Shown here one piece after another: positions 20,740-30,552 of a stretch of 64,000 nucleotides of DNA. Below the pieces are notes generated by a model, which was not told the DNA's origin, made no database searches, and was given only the letters and a program-made list of their open reading frames with translations. Location: contig CANLWG010000008.1 in NCBI GenBank assembly GCA_947494715.1, positions 1 to 64,000 on the forward strand, in the 5' to 3' direction. The DNA comes from an uncultured Flavobacteriaceae bacterium (lineage in GTDB: Bacteria > Bacteroidota > Bacteroidia > Flavobacteriales > Flavobacteriaceae). The translations under genes and the position numbers were made by a program. Position 1 is the stretch's first letter, and each line of letters opens with the position of its first letter.

Positions 20740-20813
20740 TGACCGCGACAGGATTCAAACCTGTAACCTTCTGAGCCGTAATCAGATGCGCTATTCAGTT
20801 GCGCCACGCGGCC
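20740..20813 (-). tRNA. tRNA-Arg (anticodon ACG)
   Basis: Minus strand GGCCGCGTGGCGCAACTGAATAGCGCATCTGATTACGGCTCAGAAGGTTACAGGTTTGAATCCTGTCGCGGTCA folds as a cloverleaf: acceptor GGCCGCG/CGCGGTC, anticodon stem TCTGA/TCAGA with loop TTACGGC, T stem ACAGG/CCTGT. Confidence 0.95.
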
Positions 20814-20873
20814 TTTTCAGGGCTGCAAATATATTTCTTTTTAAATTTAAGGCAAAATTACAACCATCAAAAT

Positions 20874-21383
20874 ATGGATCTAAAAACCTTTATACGCGAT
20901 ATACCCGATTTTCCTTCCCAAGGAGTTCTTTTTAAGGACATTACCCCACTTTTAAAAAGTCCTAAAGCACTTAGGGCTACAACAGAAAGATTGGTGCAAA
21001 TGGTAAGTGGGGAAGTAGATATTGTAGTGGGTATGGAAAGCCGGGGATTTTTCTTCGCGCCAATTATGGCTTCCATATTAAACGCCGGTTTTGTTCCCGT
21101 ACGTAAATCAGGGAAACTTCCAGGAAAGGTAGTCGAGGAAACCTATGCTTTGGAATATGGGCAGGATACCCTGGAAATTCTTGAGGACAGCATTTTCAAG
21201 GGAGATAGGGTTTTGATACATGATGATGTCTTGGCCACTGGCGGCACCGCCAAAGCTACTTGTGCCTTGGTGGAACGCTTGGGTGGAAAAGTTGTACAGT
21301 GTAATTTTCTTATTGAATTGGAATTTTTAAAAGGAAGGGGGCAATTGAACGGTTTTGATGTAAAATCGCTAATGTGCTATTGA
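20874..21383 (+). CDS. apt: Adenine phosphoribosyltransferase
   Basis: ORF 20799..21383; ATG at 20874 (MDLKTFIRDIPDFPSQGVLFKDITPLL); PRPP motif VLIHDDVLATGGTAKA. Confidence 0.95.
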   Translation: MDLKTFIRDIPDFPSQGVLFKDITPLLKSPKALRATTERLVQMVSGEVDIVVGMESRGFFFAPIMASILNAGFVPVRKSGKLPGKVVEETYALEYGQDTLEILEDSIFKGDRVLIHDDVLATGGTAKATCALVERLGGKVVQCNFLIELEFLKGRGQLNGFDVKSLMCY

Positions 21384-21532
21384 TCCAACGCATTGGTGGT
21401 AACATAGTAACGCCATCCAATGATGACCAACTGTAGTTTGGAAGCCTTGGATAAATCCAATCCTTTCTTGGAGTAACTAGGCAGTAACGCCTTATTGATT
21501 TTGGCCAAGAGCTTAAAAAAAGCCTTCTTCAA
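21377..21532 (-). CDS. Small conserved-looking flavobacterial protein (51 aa, TTG start; alternative TTG at 21550)
   Basis: Minus-strand frame LKKAFFKLLAKINKALLPSYSKKGLDLSKASKLQLVIIGWRYYVTTNALDQ, below the 60-aa cutoff of the ORF track; resembles small flavobacterial proteins I recall being annotated as SsrA-binding. Overlaps the apt 3' end by 7 bp. Confidence 0.6.
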   Translation of the reverse strand: MKKAFFKLLAKINKALLPSYSKKGLDLSKASKLQLVIIGWRYYVTTNALDQ

Positions 21533-21567
21533 GATGTTCGGTTTTCTCAAAAATACAAAATAAAAAC

Positions 21568-21594
21568 TCGGCCCTAGACCGAGTTTTTTTTGGT
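21568..21594. terminator. Bidirectional intrinsic-terminator-like hairpin
   Basis: AAAAACTCGG-CCCTAGA-CCGAGTTTTTTTT; lies at the 3' end of the minus-strand SPFH gene. Confidence 0.8.
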
Positions 21595-21600
21595 GAGATA

Positions 21601-22938
21601 CTATTTTGAGTTACTTTCCATCATCTTCTTGGCCAATTCGGCACCTATCAGGGATTGTAGTAAATTGGCATCCGTTTTCTGGGAATCTCCACCACCTTCA
21701 ATAAAGATTTCGGGTAGATTAAGTTCCTTGAGCTCCCGGGCCACCCCTACTGAGGTCTTGTATTGCCATTCGGCCCTTTCCTGGGGAGTAAGTCCGGCAT
21801 TCACCAATTTGGCATTTTGATAAGCCTCTGCGTCCGCTGCCACCTTTTTACTCTGCGCCTTGAATTTTTCCACCTCAAACTGTTTCTTCTCTTTTACAAG
21901 GTTAAATTCCGCAACCTTGGCCTCGGTTTCCGCGGCTATGGTCTTTTGGATCTGTTCCTTCTCCAAACGAGCCCGTTCCGCTGCTTTTTCAGCCTCTCCC
22001 CGTGCTTTTTCCTTTTGTGCACGATAGAACTCGCGCTCTGCCTGCTGCTTTTCCAATTGGGTCTGGGCCACCTCTTCTTTTTGCAATTGGAGGCGCTTGT
22101 CAAAGGTTTCCTCCCAATCAATTTCCGTAACAACGGCCTGGACCACTGTGAGACCATAGGCTTTTAAGGAATTGCCGTGTTCACGAACAGGCTCTCCATC
22201 TATTCTTTTTATCCGAAAACGCTTTTGCTTGGATTCTTTGTTTACAACAGTCCGTACAGTTGTACCGTCTCCAATGATTTCTCTTTGCTCACTTTCCATA
22301 TACTCTTCTAGGACGTACATACCGTTTTCCAATTGGTCCTTAAAGTACCGATCAAAATCCGAGGCTTGTCCGGAAATATAATCCTGGGCATCCATAAGTT
22401 TACAGGTATTCTTTATGGATTGGTCAATATTGGGAATAATCCGGGACCGTATCAAATTTTGTTCGGTCTTATTACGGTCGGCAACCGATAAGAACTGGGC
22501 TTCGCCTTCGGTATTTATACTAATGACCACAGAGGTTGCGATTCTTGCTTTTACGGCATCGCTAAAAGCCCAATATTTAGCTGTATCTACATTGGCGTAT
22601 TCACTTTGTTCGCCCAATTCACCAATGGTATTGGGTATTACATATTTAATAGGCAGTTCAAATTGGATGGGAATCAGTCTTCCCCACATCTTGGTGTGGA
22701 TGCCCTGACGGAACACCGCTTTTTGTCCGCCCCATGGATATTGAACCGCATATGCAGTACCAGGCTCGGCATAAAATAGTGTTCCCGTGACAATGCTCAA
22801 TACGACGCCCAGGAGTATAATCTGTAAGCTTTTACGTTGGGTAAACCACCCAAGCAATCTATGATTTTTGAATATTGGTTTTGCCAACAAAGTGACAATT
22901 CCAATACTAATGATGAGTATTCCAAATAAGGTTAACAT
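21601..22938 (-). CDS. SPFH/band 7 (prohibitin-like) domain protein
   Basis: 445 aa; N-terminal TMs, long charged coiled coil (QLEKQQAEREFYRAQKEKARGEAEKAAERARLEKEQIQ). Confidence 0.85.
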   Translation of the reverse strand: MLTLFGILIISIGIVTLLAKPIFKNHRLLGWFTQRKSLQIILLGVVLSIVTGTLFYAEPGTAYAVQYPWGGQKAVFRQGIHTKMWGRLIPIQFELPIKYVIPNTIGELGEQSEYANVDTAKYWAFSDAVKARIATSVVISINTEGEAQFLSVADRNKTEQNLIRSRIIPNIDQSIKNTCKLMDAQDYISGQASDFDRYFKDQLENGMYVLEEYMESEQREIIGDGTTVRTVVNKESKQKRFRIKRIDGEPVREHGNSLKAYGLTVVQAVVTEIDWEETFDKRLQLQKEEVAQTQLEKQQAEREFYRAQKEKARGEAEKAAERARLEKEQIQKTIAAETEAKVAEFNLVKEKKQFEVEKFKAQSKKVAADAEAYQNAKLVNAGLTPQERAEWQYKTSVGVARELKELNLPEIFIEGGGDSQKTDANLLQSLIGAELAKKMMESNSK

Positions 22939-23408
22939 GATATATAGTTTTATAGGTTAGACAATAAGGACAGTAACAAAAGGCAAATGATGATTTTTAT
23001 GATGGTAATCATTGTTTTAAATTTTAAAAAGGTTAGGAAAAGGATATGAATAATCGATTATCCATTTAATATATATAATAAAAATCTATACTTCCTAACG
23101 ATTTAATGGAAAACAATACAATTGAATATACTTTTGTAAGTAAAAAAATGAGATATATTTCAATTTTTTTAAAAATCTCTTACCGTGTATTTTGAATTGT
23201 AAGTGTAGAAGGTCTGGATGTTACACTTTATAACAATTGAAGGGCCATTTTAGACACTTTTTTTAAAACCAAGGGCCTTTTCATCCAAAAAAAGAGCATT
23301 TTTTGCCATTTTGATTTTTTGATTACCATAGAGAATTATCAAATCATAGGAGTTTAGCTCGCATAACAAATCAAAATCTTAAGGGTATATTTGTTTCAAA
23401 CAACGGTC

Positions 23409-24347
23409 ATGCAGAATGCATTTTACATTATAGTTGGGCTTGTACTATTAGTCCTAGGAGGCCATTGGTTGTTAAAGTCGGCTGTAGCACTTTCCCTTCG
23501 TTTACATATTTCAAGAATCATAATTGGGATGACCGTAGTTTCCTTTGCCACATCCGCTCCTGAACTAATAGTGAGCGTTAATGCTGCATTGAACGGGTTC
23601 CCAGATCTGGCTTTGGGCAACGTTATAGGATCTAATATTGCGAATTTGGGCCTGGTATTGGCCATTATCATTATTATAGGGAGCATAGACGTACGGAAGA
23701 GCTTTTATGTTACGGACTGGCCTGTAATGATGGTATCCTCCCTCTTGTTTTTTGCATTTATTTATTTTGACGGAGAATTGCAGCGGTATGAAGGTGGTAC
23801 TATGTTCCTTATTCTATTTCTATTCTTGGTCTACCTTTTACGTTATCAAAAACCTGCCGTGATGGAGGGGGTGACCAAAAATGTGTCGCCGTTACCATTA
23901 TATAAAGCTGTACTGTTATTGGGTATTGGTGGAGGTGCACTTTGGGGAGGTTCGGAAATATTGGTAAAGGGTGCTGTAGGTTTGGCTTCCTTTTACGGCG
24001 TTAGTGACCGTATCATTGGGATTACCGTAGTATCCGTTGGAACCAGTATTCCGGAATTGGCCGCATCCATTATTGCCATAATCCAAAAGGAAAAGGCCAT
24101 TTCCGTAGGCAATCTTATAGGATCCAATATCTTTAATCTTCTGGCCGTTCTGGGGATTACCGCCATGATTAAGCCGATTCGGGTTGTGGATCAAGGATTG
24201 TTGGAAAACGATATCTTTTGGATGTTGGGTATTTCTTTTTTGATATTGCCTTTGGTCTTTTTGCCCAAAGGGCTGCGTTTGGGTTGGCGGGATGGTATAG
24301 TTCTTGTGGGAATTTATACCACATTTATCTATTTTACGGTAACCTAA
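23409..24347 (+). CDS. Calcium/sodium antiporter (CaCA family, YrbG-like)
   Basis: Duplicated alpha repeats: GMTVVSFATSAPELIVS...GNVIGSNIANLGL and GITVVSVGTSIPELAAS...GNLIGSNIFNLLAV. Confidence 0.93.
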   Translation: MQNAFYIIVGLVLLVLGGHWLLKSAVALSLRLHISRIIIGMTVVSFATSAPELIVSVNAALNGFPDLALGNVIGSNIANLGLVLAIIIIIGSIDVRKSFYVTDWPVMMVSSLLFFAFIYFDGELQRYEGGTMFLILFLFLVYLLRYQKPAVMEGVTKNVSPLPLYKAVLLLGIGGGALWGGSEILVKGAVGLASFYGVSDRIIGITVVSVGTSIPELAASIIAIIQKEKAISVGNLIGSNIFNLLAVLGITAMIKPIRVVDQGLLENDIFWMLGISFLILPLVFLPKGLRLGWRDGIVLVGIYTTFIYFTVT

Positions 24348-24359
24348 AAACTCTAATTT

Positions 24360-25967
24360 TTGATGAAGGTGAATTACTTTGTCATGATTTGCTTTCTCCT
24401 ATTTCTTCCACCAATGTGGGGGCAACAGGAGTTTATTAGGGGTAAATTATTGGATGCCCGGACCAATGAGCCCGTGGTATTCGCTACGATCAGGATAAAG
24501 GGTAAAGCGGTAGGGGTCATCTCCAATCAGGATGGGGGGTTTCGTATCCCCACAAAGTTCAAGGAGCTAGGGGATGTACTTATCATTTCCAGTATGGGCT
24601 ATCGGAAAAAGGAAATTCCTATAGCCGGCCTATCACCTGAAGATATAAACATTATTCGACTTTCCCATGGTATTCTGGAATTGTCCGAGGCCGTAGTGAC
24701 TGCAAAGAAAAAGCGCAGGTTAACTGCTAGAAGAATAGTGCGAAAAGCAATAGAGGCCATACCACTAAACTTTCCCCAAAACGCGTTTTCCACTATTGGC
24801 TATTATAGAGACTATCAACTTAACCAAGAAAATGATTATATAAACCTCAACGAAGCAATAATTGAAGTATTTGATAAAGGGTTTGATGAATTGGACCATA
24901 AAACCTCCCAGATTAGAATATATGATTATAAGAGGAATACGGATTTTAGAAGAAACTATTTTGCAGAACAAAAGTATGACTACCGAACAAGGAGGAAAAT
25001 AATCAGTAATGCATTTCTTCCGGATTACGGAGGGAATGAATTTGTTATACTGAGAATTCACGATGCCCTCAGAAACCATAAGGTCAATTCCTTTGATCTT
25101 GTGAATGTTTTGGAAAAAGATCTCTTAAAAAACCATTCCTTTTTTAGGGAGGAGGATATGTATTTGGATGATGAGGTGCTACATACCATTGGTTTTACCA
25201 AAAGCATACCTGGAAATAGGGTAAACAATAAAATATACATAGCAGGATATAGGGCAGTGGGCAAACTTTATATATCAAAAAATGATTTTGCAATTCATGG
25301 AATGGAATATGCGCTTTATGATAACCGAAACTTTAATATCAAGAGAAAATCCGATACATTAAATCCCCAAGGGAAGCCCATTTTCGAGGTAATTGCTCAA
25401 TACAAAAGGATTTATACTAAAATGTACCTAAACCATATTTCCCTTCACAATTTTTTTCGACTAAGGGTAGAACCAAAGTTTGTAGCGGAGGATGTAACCG
25501 TAGATCTTTCAAAAAGGTGTTTCATTGTAACATTTAATACTGAACCTGAGGTTAAATCTGCAAACACCCTAAGGAATTATAAGTTCAAATTTAAAGGAGA
25601 CAAATTGAAACTTTTAAGAAGCGACCTCAATAAAAAAAGAATAGCCCTTTATCCAGATATGGAAAGGGTAGAACTGGAAGAAATGTTTAAGGAAATTGAA
25701 AAAAACCGAAAAGATGGTATTGTAAAAGGGAATCTGCTTGTCGCAAAAATTGAGAACATTAAAGACATGGAAGGTAATGTATTAAATGAGTGGATTTTTA
25801 AGGATTATCAGCAATTCCGGGAATACTTTGTCCAACGAATAAATCAAAAGGCCAATCCTATCCCTGACGGCCTTCTTATGAAAAAGAATAGACCCATATT
25901 CGAGGATCAACCCATTATAAAACCCGATAATTTTGAAGAGTATTGGATGAACACACCTTTAAAATAG
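24360..25967 (+). CDS. Carboxypeptidase-regulatory-like domain protein, tandem paralog 1
   Basis: 535 aa, signal peptide, FIRGKLLDARTNEPVVFATIRIKGKAVGVISNQDGGFRIP; C-term PIFEDQPIIKPDNFEEYWMNTPLK. Confidence 0.85.
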   Translation: MMKVNYFVMICFLLFLPPMWGQQEFIRGKLLDARTNEPVVFATIRIKGKAVGVISNQDGGFRIPTKFKELGDVLIISSMGYRKKEIPIAGLSPEDINIIRLSHGILELSEAVVTAKKKRRLTARRIVRKAIEAIPLNFPQNAFSTIGYYRDYQLNQENDYINLNEAIIEVFDKGFDELDHKTSQIRIYDYKRNTDFRRNYFAEQKYDYRTRRKIISNAFLPDYGGNEFVILRIHDALRNHKVNSFDLVNVLEKDLLKNHSFFREEDMYLDDEVLHTIGFTKSIPGNRVNNKIYIAGYRAVGKLYISKNDFAIHGMEYALYDNRNFNIKRKSDTLNPQGKPIFEVIAQYKRIYTKMYLNHISLHNFFRLRVEPKFVAEDVTVDLSKRCFIVTFNTEPEVKSANTLRNYKFKFKGDKLKLLRSDLNKKRIALYPDMERVELEEMFKEIEKNRKDGIVKGNLLVAKIENIKDMEGNVLNEWIFKDYQQFREYFVQRINQKANPIPDGLLMKKNRPIFEDQPIIKPDNFEEYWMNTPLK

Positions 25968-26009
25968 ATTCTAAAAAGACAGGTATCCTAAAACTATAGT
26001 GATTTCATC

Positions 26010-27758
26010 ATGGTATTTAAGAGTATTAAGTATATACACTATTTGTTTGTAATCTGTTGCGGCACAGGTGTCTTTTCCCAAGAAGATGAATTCATAAGGG
26101 GCAAACTGTTGGATGCCCAAACCGGTGAACCTGTGATATTCGCTACCATTAGGATAAAGGACAAGACGGTGGGAGTCATCTCCAATCAGGATGGGGGGTT
26201 TCGTATCCCCAAAAAGTTCAAGGAACTGGGTGATGTACTTATCATTTCGAGCATGGGGTATGAGAAAAAGGAAATTCCCATAGACGGTCTATTACCGGAA
26301 GCTATAAATGTTATCAGGCTTTCCCAAGGTATTCTGGAATTGTCAGAAGCAGTAGTGACCGCAAAGAAAAAACGGAGATTAACCGCCGGAAGAATAGTGA
26401 GGAGGGCAATAGAGGCCATACCAGTGAACTATCCCCAAAACCCATTTTCCTTAATAGGATATTACAGGGATTATCAACTTAACCAAAAAAATGATTACGT
26501 AAATCTTAACGAGGCTATTCTTGAGGCTTTCGACTTAGGTTTCGACGAAATCGATAGTACTACCACCAGAGTTAAAATTTATGAATACAAAAAGAATACG
26601 GGTTTCGAGAGGGATATGATGGCAGATGCCCCCTATAATTACAAGACTTGGCAAAAAATAATTGACAAAGCCTATTTGTTCAATTATGGAGGCAATGAAT
26701 TTACGATTCTTAGGATTCATGATGCCATACGCAACTATAAAATCAATTCTTATGATTTTGTAAATCAACTGGAAAAGGACTTTTTGAACAATCATTTTTT
26801 TGATAGGGAAGAAGATGTTTATTTAGATGGCCAAGCCTTATACAGTATACGTTTTAAAAATTCCAAATCAGGATTAACAATATCGGGCAGATTAATAATA
26901 TCCAAGGAAAATTACGCTATTTATAAAATGGAATATGCCATATATGATAGTGTTAAAGGAAAAAACTCGAGTAAAAGGAACAAGGGTGGAAATAACCAAC
27001 AGCTTGTCTTTAAAGTAGTTTCCGAGTATAAACCAAAATACAGTAAAATGTATTTGAACTATATTTCATTTCACAATAGTTTTCTATTGGGTATGCCACC
27101 CAAATTTGTTGTAAATAATATCTACTTGGATGATTCATGCAAGTGTTTTACAGTTAGGTTCAGTGAATTTGTTGACTACTTCTCTGGGGGAAAAAAAAAG
27201 AACTACAGATTTGTTTTCAATAAGGAGAAAATTTCCATTTCAAAAATAATACCGTACAAATATACAATAGAACTCTATCCTCGTTTAACCGAAAGACAGT
27301 TTGAGGATATACAGTCTGAAGCAGATAGGGTAATACGAGGTCTTAAGTCGGATCGAATGAAAACGTCAAAAGAAACCACCGAAGGACTCAGTGATAGTAC
27401 TGGGGAACTTCATATATACAAAGCAGAACTTGATTCTGATTTAATCGAGGAAGGGTGGGCGGATGTGTTTCAAGTAGAAATGAAAGAAGGTAGTTTTGAA
27501 TTAAACATACCAGAAACATTTAAAGTGACCATTGAAGGACTTAAGGATATTTATGGCTTTCTTCTCAATAAAAGGGTTTATCATGAATATAGACAATTCA
27601 GGGAGTTTTTTGTACAACAGGTAAGGCCTGGTAAAACGGCTTCGGAGGATAGTCTTTTTATGAACAAGCGCGAGCCTATTTTTGAAAACCAGCCTATAGC
27701 AAGGCCGGATAACGTTGAAGACTATTGGATGAACACACCACTCAAAAAGGCCGACTGA
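26010..27758 (+). CDS. Carboxypeptidase-regulatory-like domain protein, tandem paralog 2
   Basis: 582 aa; same domain layout; C-term PIFENQPIARPDNVEDYWMNTPLKKAD. Confidence 0.85.
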   Translation: MVFKSIKYIHYLFVICCGTGVFSQEDEFIRGKLLDAQTGEPVIFATIRIKDKTVGVISNQDGGFRIPKKFKELGDVLIISSMGYEKKEIPIDGLLPEAINVIRLSQGILELSEAVVTAKKKRRLTAGRIVRRAIEAIPVNYPQNPFSLIGYYRDYQLNQKNDYVNLNEAILEAFDLGFDEIDSTTTRVKIYEYKKNTGFERDMMADAPYNYKTWQKIIDKAYLFNYGGNEFTILRIHDAIRNYKINSYDFVNQLEKDFLNNHFFDREEDVYLDGQALYSIRFKNSKSGLTISGRLIISKENYAIYKMEYAIYDSVKGKNSSKRNKGGNNQQLVFKVVSEYKPKYSKMYLNYISFHNSFLLGMPPKFVVNNIYLDDSCKCFTVRFSEFVDYFSGGKKKNYRFVFNKEKISISKIIPYKYTIELYPRLTERQFEDIQSEADRVIRGLKSDRMKTSKETTEGLSDSTGELHIYKAELDSDLIEEGWADVFQVEMKEGSFELNIPETFKVTIEGLKDIYGFLLNKRVYHEYRQFREFFVQQVRPGKTASEDSLFMNKREPIFENQPIARPDNVEDYWMNTPLKKAD

Positions 27759-27760
27759 TT

Positions 27761-29362
27761 ATGAATAGCCTAAACCTAAATCGAGTTACCTTTGTTCTGT
27801 TGTTCTTTATTTCTTTTGAAATTTTCGCACAACAGCAAGATTATATTATAGGCCGGTTGTTCGATTCCCAATCAAATGAACCCGTGGTTTTTGCCAATAT
27901 TCGAATTAAGGATAGAGCTCTGGGCATTATTACCAATGTCGATGGCAGTTTTAGAATTCCCTTGAAATATAGAGAGTATGGCAATATCATTGAAATATCA
28001 TCGATGGGCTATGAAACCAAAGAGATACCTATAACCGATTTTAGTCAAACCGAGCTAAATGTACTGAGCCTAAATCCTACAGTTTTCGGTTTGGATGAGG
28101 CAGTGGTCAAAGCGAAGGGTAAACGAAATCGAAACTTAAATGCCAAGCAAATTGTACAGCGCGCCATTGAGGCCATACCTCGAAATTTTCCCTCAACTTA
28201 CTTTTCTATCATAGGCTATTACCGAGATTATCAGTTAAACGATGATCAACAATACGTTAATCTAAATGAAACCATTCTTGAAGTCTTTGATCAAGGCTTT
28301 TATCAATTGGACGATGCTACTTCTGAAACGCGCTTATTTCATTTTGGTTTGAACGATAATTTTGAACAAGATTCCTTGGCGCGAGCTGCTTATAATTATG
28401 GATCACTAAGAAAAATAATTAAAAAGGCGCATTTAGATGCCTACGGGGGAAATGAATTTCGAATTTTGAGAATTCATGATGCCATAAGAAACTACAATGT
28501 TGGTTCTTATGATTTCATCGGCACTCTTAAAACCGACTTGATTGAAAATCACTTTTTCTTGAGAGGTAGTGACACCAGCGTTGATAAAGAAGAATTGTAC
28601 ACCATTAAGTTTTGGGTGTTTTATCCAAACTATCGGGCTAATGGCACCATTTATATTTCCAAACCAGATTTTGCGATACATAAATTAGAGTATACCATGT
28701 ACGATGAAAAAAAAAGAAACAAAACAGGTAAAAGGAATAAGCATGGAAACAAGCAAAAAGTAATTTTTGATATTGCCACGGATTATCGAAGAATAAATAA
28801 TAAAATGTACCTGAACTACATTTCATTTTATAACAGTTTTATATTGAATATACCTCCGGTTTTTAAAGTGGACTATGCTACCGTTAATTTTGCTAGAAGA
28901 TGCTTTATGGTAGAATACAATGCAATTCCCGAAGCACAACAGTCCGTGCATCTTCCCAATTACAAAGTGGAGTTTAAAAAGAAGCGCGTGAGATTGAAAA
29001 GTGCCGGAAGGTGGGAAAACAAGATTTTTTTAAACCCGAAAATGGAAGAAGAAGAAATTACGAAAATGTTGGGTGAAATTGCGAAGGCAGTAAAAAAAGG
29101 TACAGATTTAAATGATTTACTTTCCATAAAGGTCTCCAATGTAAGGGATACCATAGGTAATTTGGTCAATAAATGGACTCAACGAGATTATAAACAATTC
29201 AGGGAGTTTTTTGTACAGCGGGTAAGACTTGGCCAAACGGCTCCGGAGGATAGCCTTTTTATGAACAAGCGCAAACCTATCTTTGAAAACCAGCCTATAG
29301 CAAGACCGGATAACGTTGAGGACTACTGGATGAACACACCACTACAAAAAACAGAGAATTAA
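27761..29362 (+). CDS. Carboxypeptidase-regulatory-like domain protein, tandem paralog 3
   Basis: ORF 27725..29362; ATG at 27761 (MNSLNLNRVTFVLLFFISFEIFAQ); C-term PIFENQPIARPDNVEDYWMNTPLQKTEN. Confidence 0.85.
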   Translation: MNSLNLNRVTFVLLFFISFEIFAQQQDYIIGRLFDSQSNEPVVFANIRIKDRALGIITNVDGSFRIPLKYREYGNIIEISSMGYETKEIPITDFSQTELNVLSLNPTVFGLDEAVVKAKGKRNRNLNAKQIVQRAIEAIPRNFPSTYFSIIGYYRDYQLNDDQQYVNLNETILEVFDQGFYQLDDATSETRLFHFGLNDNFEQDSLARAAYNYGSLRKIIKKAHLDAYGGNEFRILRIHDAIRNYNVGSYDFIGTLKTDLIENHFFLRGSDTSVDKEELYTIKFWVFYPNYRANGTIYISKPDFAIHKLEYTMYDEKKRNKTGKRNKHGNKQKVIFDIATDYRRINNKMYLNYISFYNSFILNIPPVFKVDYATVNFARRCFMVEYNAIPEAQQSVHLPNYKVEFKKKRVRLKSAGRWENKIFLNPKMEEEEITKMLGEIAKAVKKGTDLNDLLSIKVSNVRDTIGNLVNKWTQRDYKQFREFFVQRVRLGQTAPEDSLFMNKRKPIFENQPIARPDNVEDYWMNTPLQKTEN

Positions 29363-29391
29363 AAAAGCGTGCCGAAAAGGCACGCTTTTTT
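29361..29391. terminator. Strong bidirectional intrinsic terminator between convergent genes
   Basis: AAAAAAGCGTGCC-GAAAA-GGCACGCTTTTTT. Confidence 0.93.
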
Positions 29392-29429
29392 AGGTAGTAC
29401 AACAATTAATTAATTCAGTTCAAATACAT

Positions 29430-30440
29430 TTATACGTTAGCGGATTTAACTGTCTTAACAATTCGTCCGGCTACTTTATAAGGATCGGCATTGGATGCAG
29501 GGCGTCTATCTTCCAACCAGCCTTTCCAACCACTTTCTACGGTAGCAATGGGGATTCTAATGGAAGCTCCACGGTCGGATACCCCGTAGGAGAACTCATT
29601 GATGGATTGCGTTTCATGTAATCCTGTAAGACGTTCATCATTAAAGGCACCATACACGCCTATGTGTTCCTTGGTAACAGGACGGAAGGCTTCACAAATA
29701 GTGTCATAAACCTCTTTGCTGCCCGCATTTCTCAATGTACTGTTGGAAAAATTGGCGTGCATCCCCGATCCGTTCCAATCGCCCTTAACAGGCTTGGGGT
29801 GCAATTCAATATAGTAACCGTATTTTTCGGTAATCCTATTAAGCAGATAACGTGCCACCCATAACTCGTCGCCAGCTTTCTTTGCGCCTTTGGCAAAATT
29901 TTGGAATTCCCATTGGCCTGGAGCCACTTCTTGGTTAATTCCTTCGATATTCAACCCGGCGGCAAGGCAAGTTTCCAAGTGTTCCTCTACAAAATCCCTA
30001 CCCCAAGTAAATCTTCCACCAACGGAGCAATAATATTTCCCCTGTGGTCCAGGAAACCCTCCTCTTGGAAACCCTAGAGGCAAATCGGTATCCGTGTCCA
30101 TCAAAAAGTACTCCTGCTCAAACCCGAACCAAAAATCATTATCATCATCATCAATTTTGGCTCTGTAATTTGACACATGGGCGGTTCCATCAGCATTCAA
30201 TACCTCGCACATAACCAAATATCCTCCATCTCTTTCTGGATCAGGGTAAATAGCTACAGGCTTTAACAGACAATCTGAAGAACCTCCCTCTGCTTGTTCG
30301 GTAGAGCTTCCGTCGAAGGACCAGACGGGGCAACTATCCAATTTTCCGTCAAAATCATCTAAGATTTTGGTCTTACTTCTTAGTTCTTGTGTTGGCTCAT
30401 GGCCATCCAGCCAGATATACTCTAATTTTGCTTTGCTCAT
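29430..30440 (-). CDS. Glutamine synthetase, type II (eukaryotic-like)
   Basis: 336 aa; KLEYIWLDGHEPTQELRSKTK, CPVWSFDGSSTEQAEG, NGSGMHANFS, GASIRIPIATVESGWKGWLEDRRPASNADPY. Confidence 0.93.
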   Translation of the reverse strand: MSKAKLEYIWLDGHEPTQELRSKTKILDDFDGKLDSCPVWSFDGSSTEQAEGGSSDCLLKPVAIYPDPERDGGYLVMCEVLNADGTAHVSNYRAKIDDDDNDFWFGFEQEYFLMDTDTDLPLGFPRGGFPGPQGKYYCSVGGRFTWGRDFVEEHLETCLAAGLNIEGINQEVAPGQWEFQNFAKGAKKAGDELWVARYLLNRITEKYGYYIELHPKPVKGDWNGSGMHANFSNSTLRNAGSKEVYDTICEAFRPVTKEHIGVYGAFNDERLTGLHETQSINEFSYGVSDRGASIRIPIATVESGWKGWLEDRRPASNADPYKVAGRIVKTVKSANV

Positions 30441-30552
30441 AATCTTGGTTGTTAATATTTACATTTTTAAAGACCAACAAAAATATATTTTTTGATGAAT
30501 TAATCTAATTTTTCGGGGGGTAAAAATCAAAAAAACGGACATAATTTAAGAT

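Noticed and set aside
20288-20755. Possible CRISPR array from repeated GTGACCGCGACAGGATT
   Set aside because: Irregular spacing (114-173 bp), only four copies, and the repeat is the 3' end of the adjacent tRNA-Arg.
20501-20935. ORFs 20501..20704 (-), 20562..20807 (-), 20624..20935 (+)
   Set aside because: They run across the tRNA-Arg gene and its decayed repeats; no protein-like composition.
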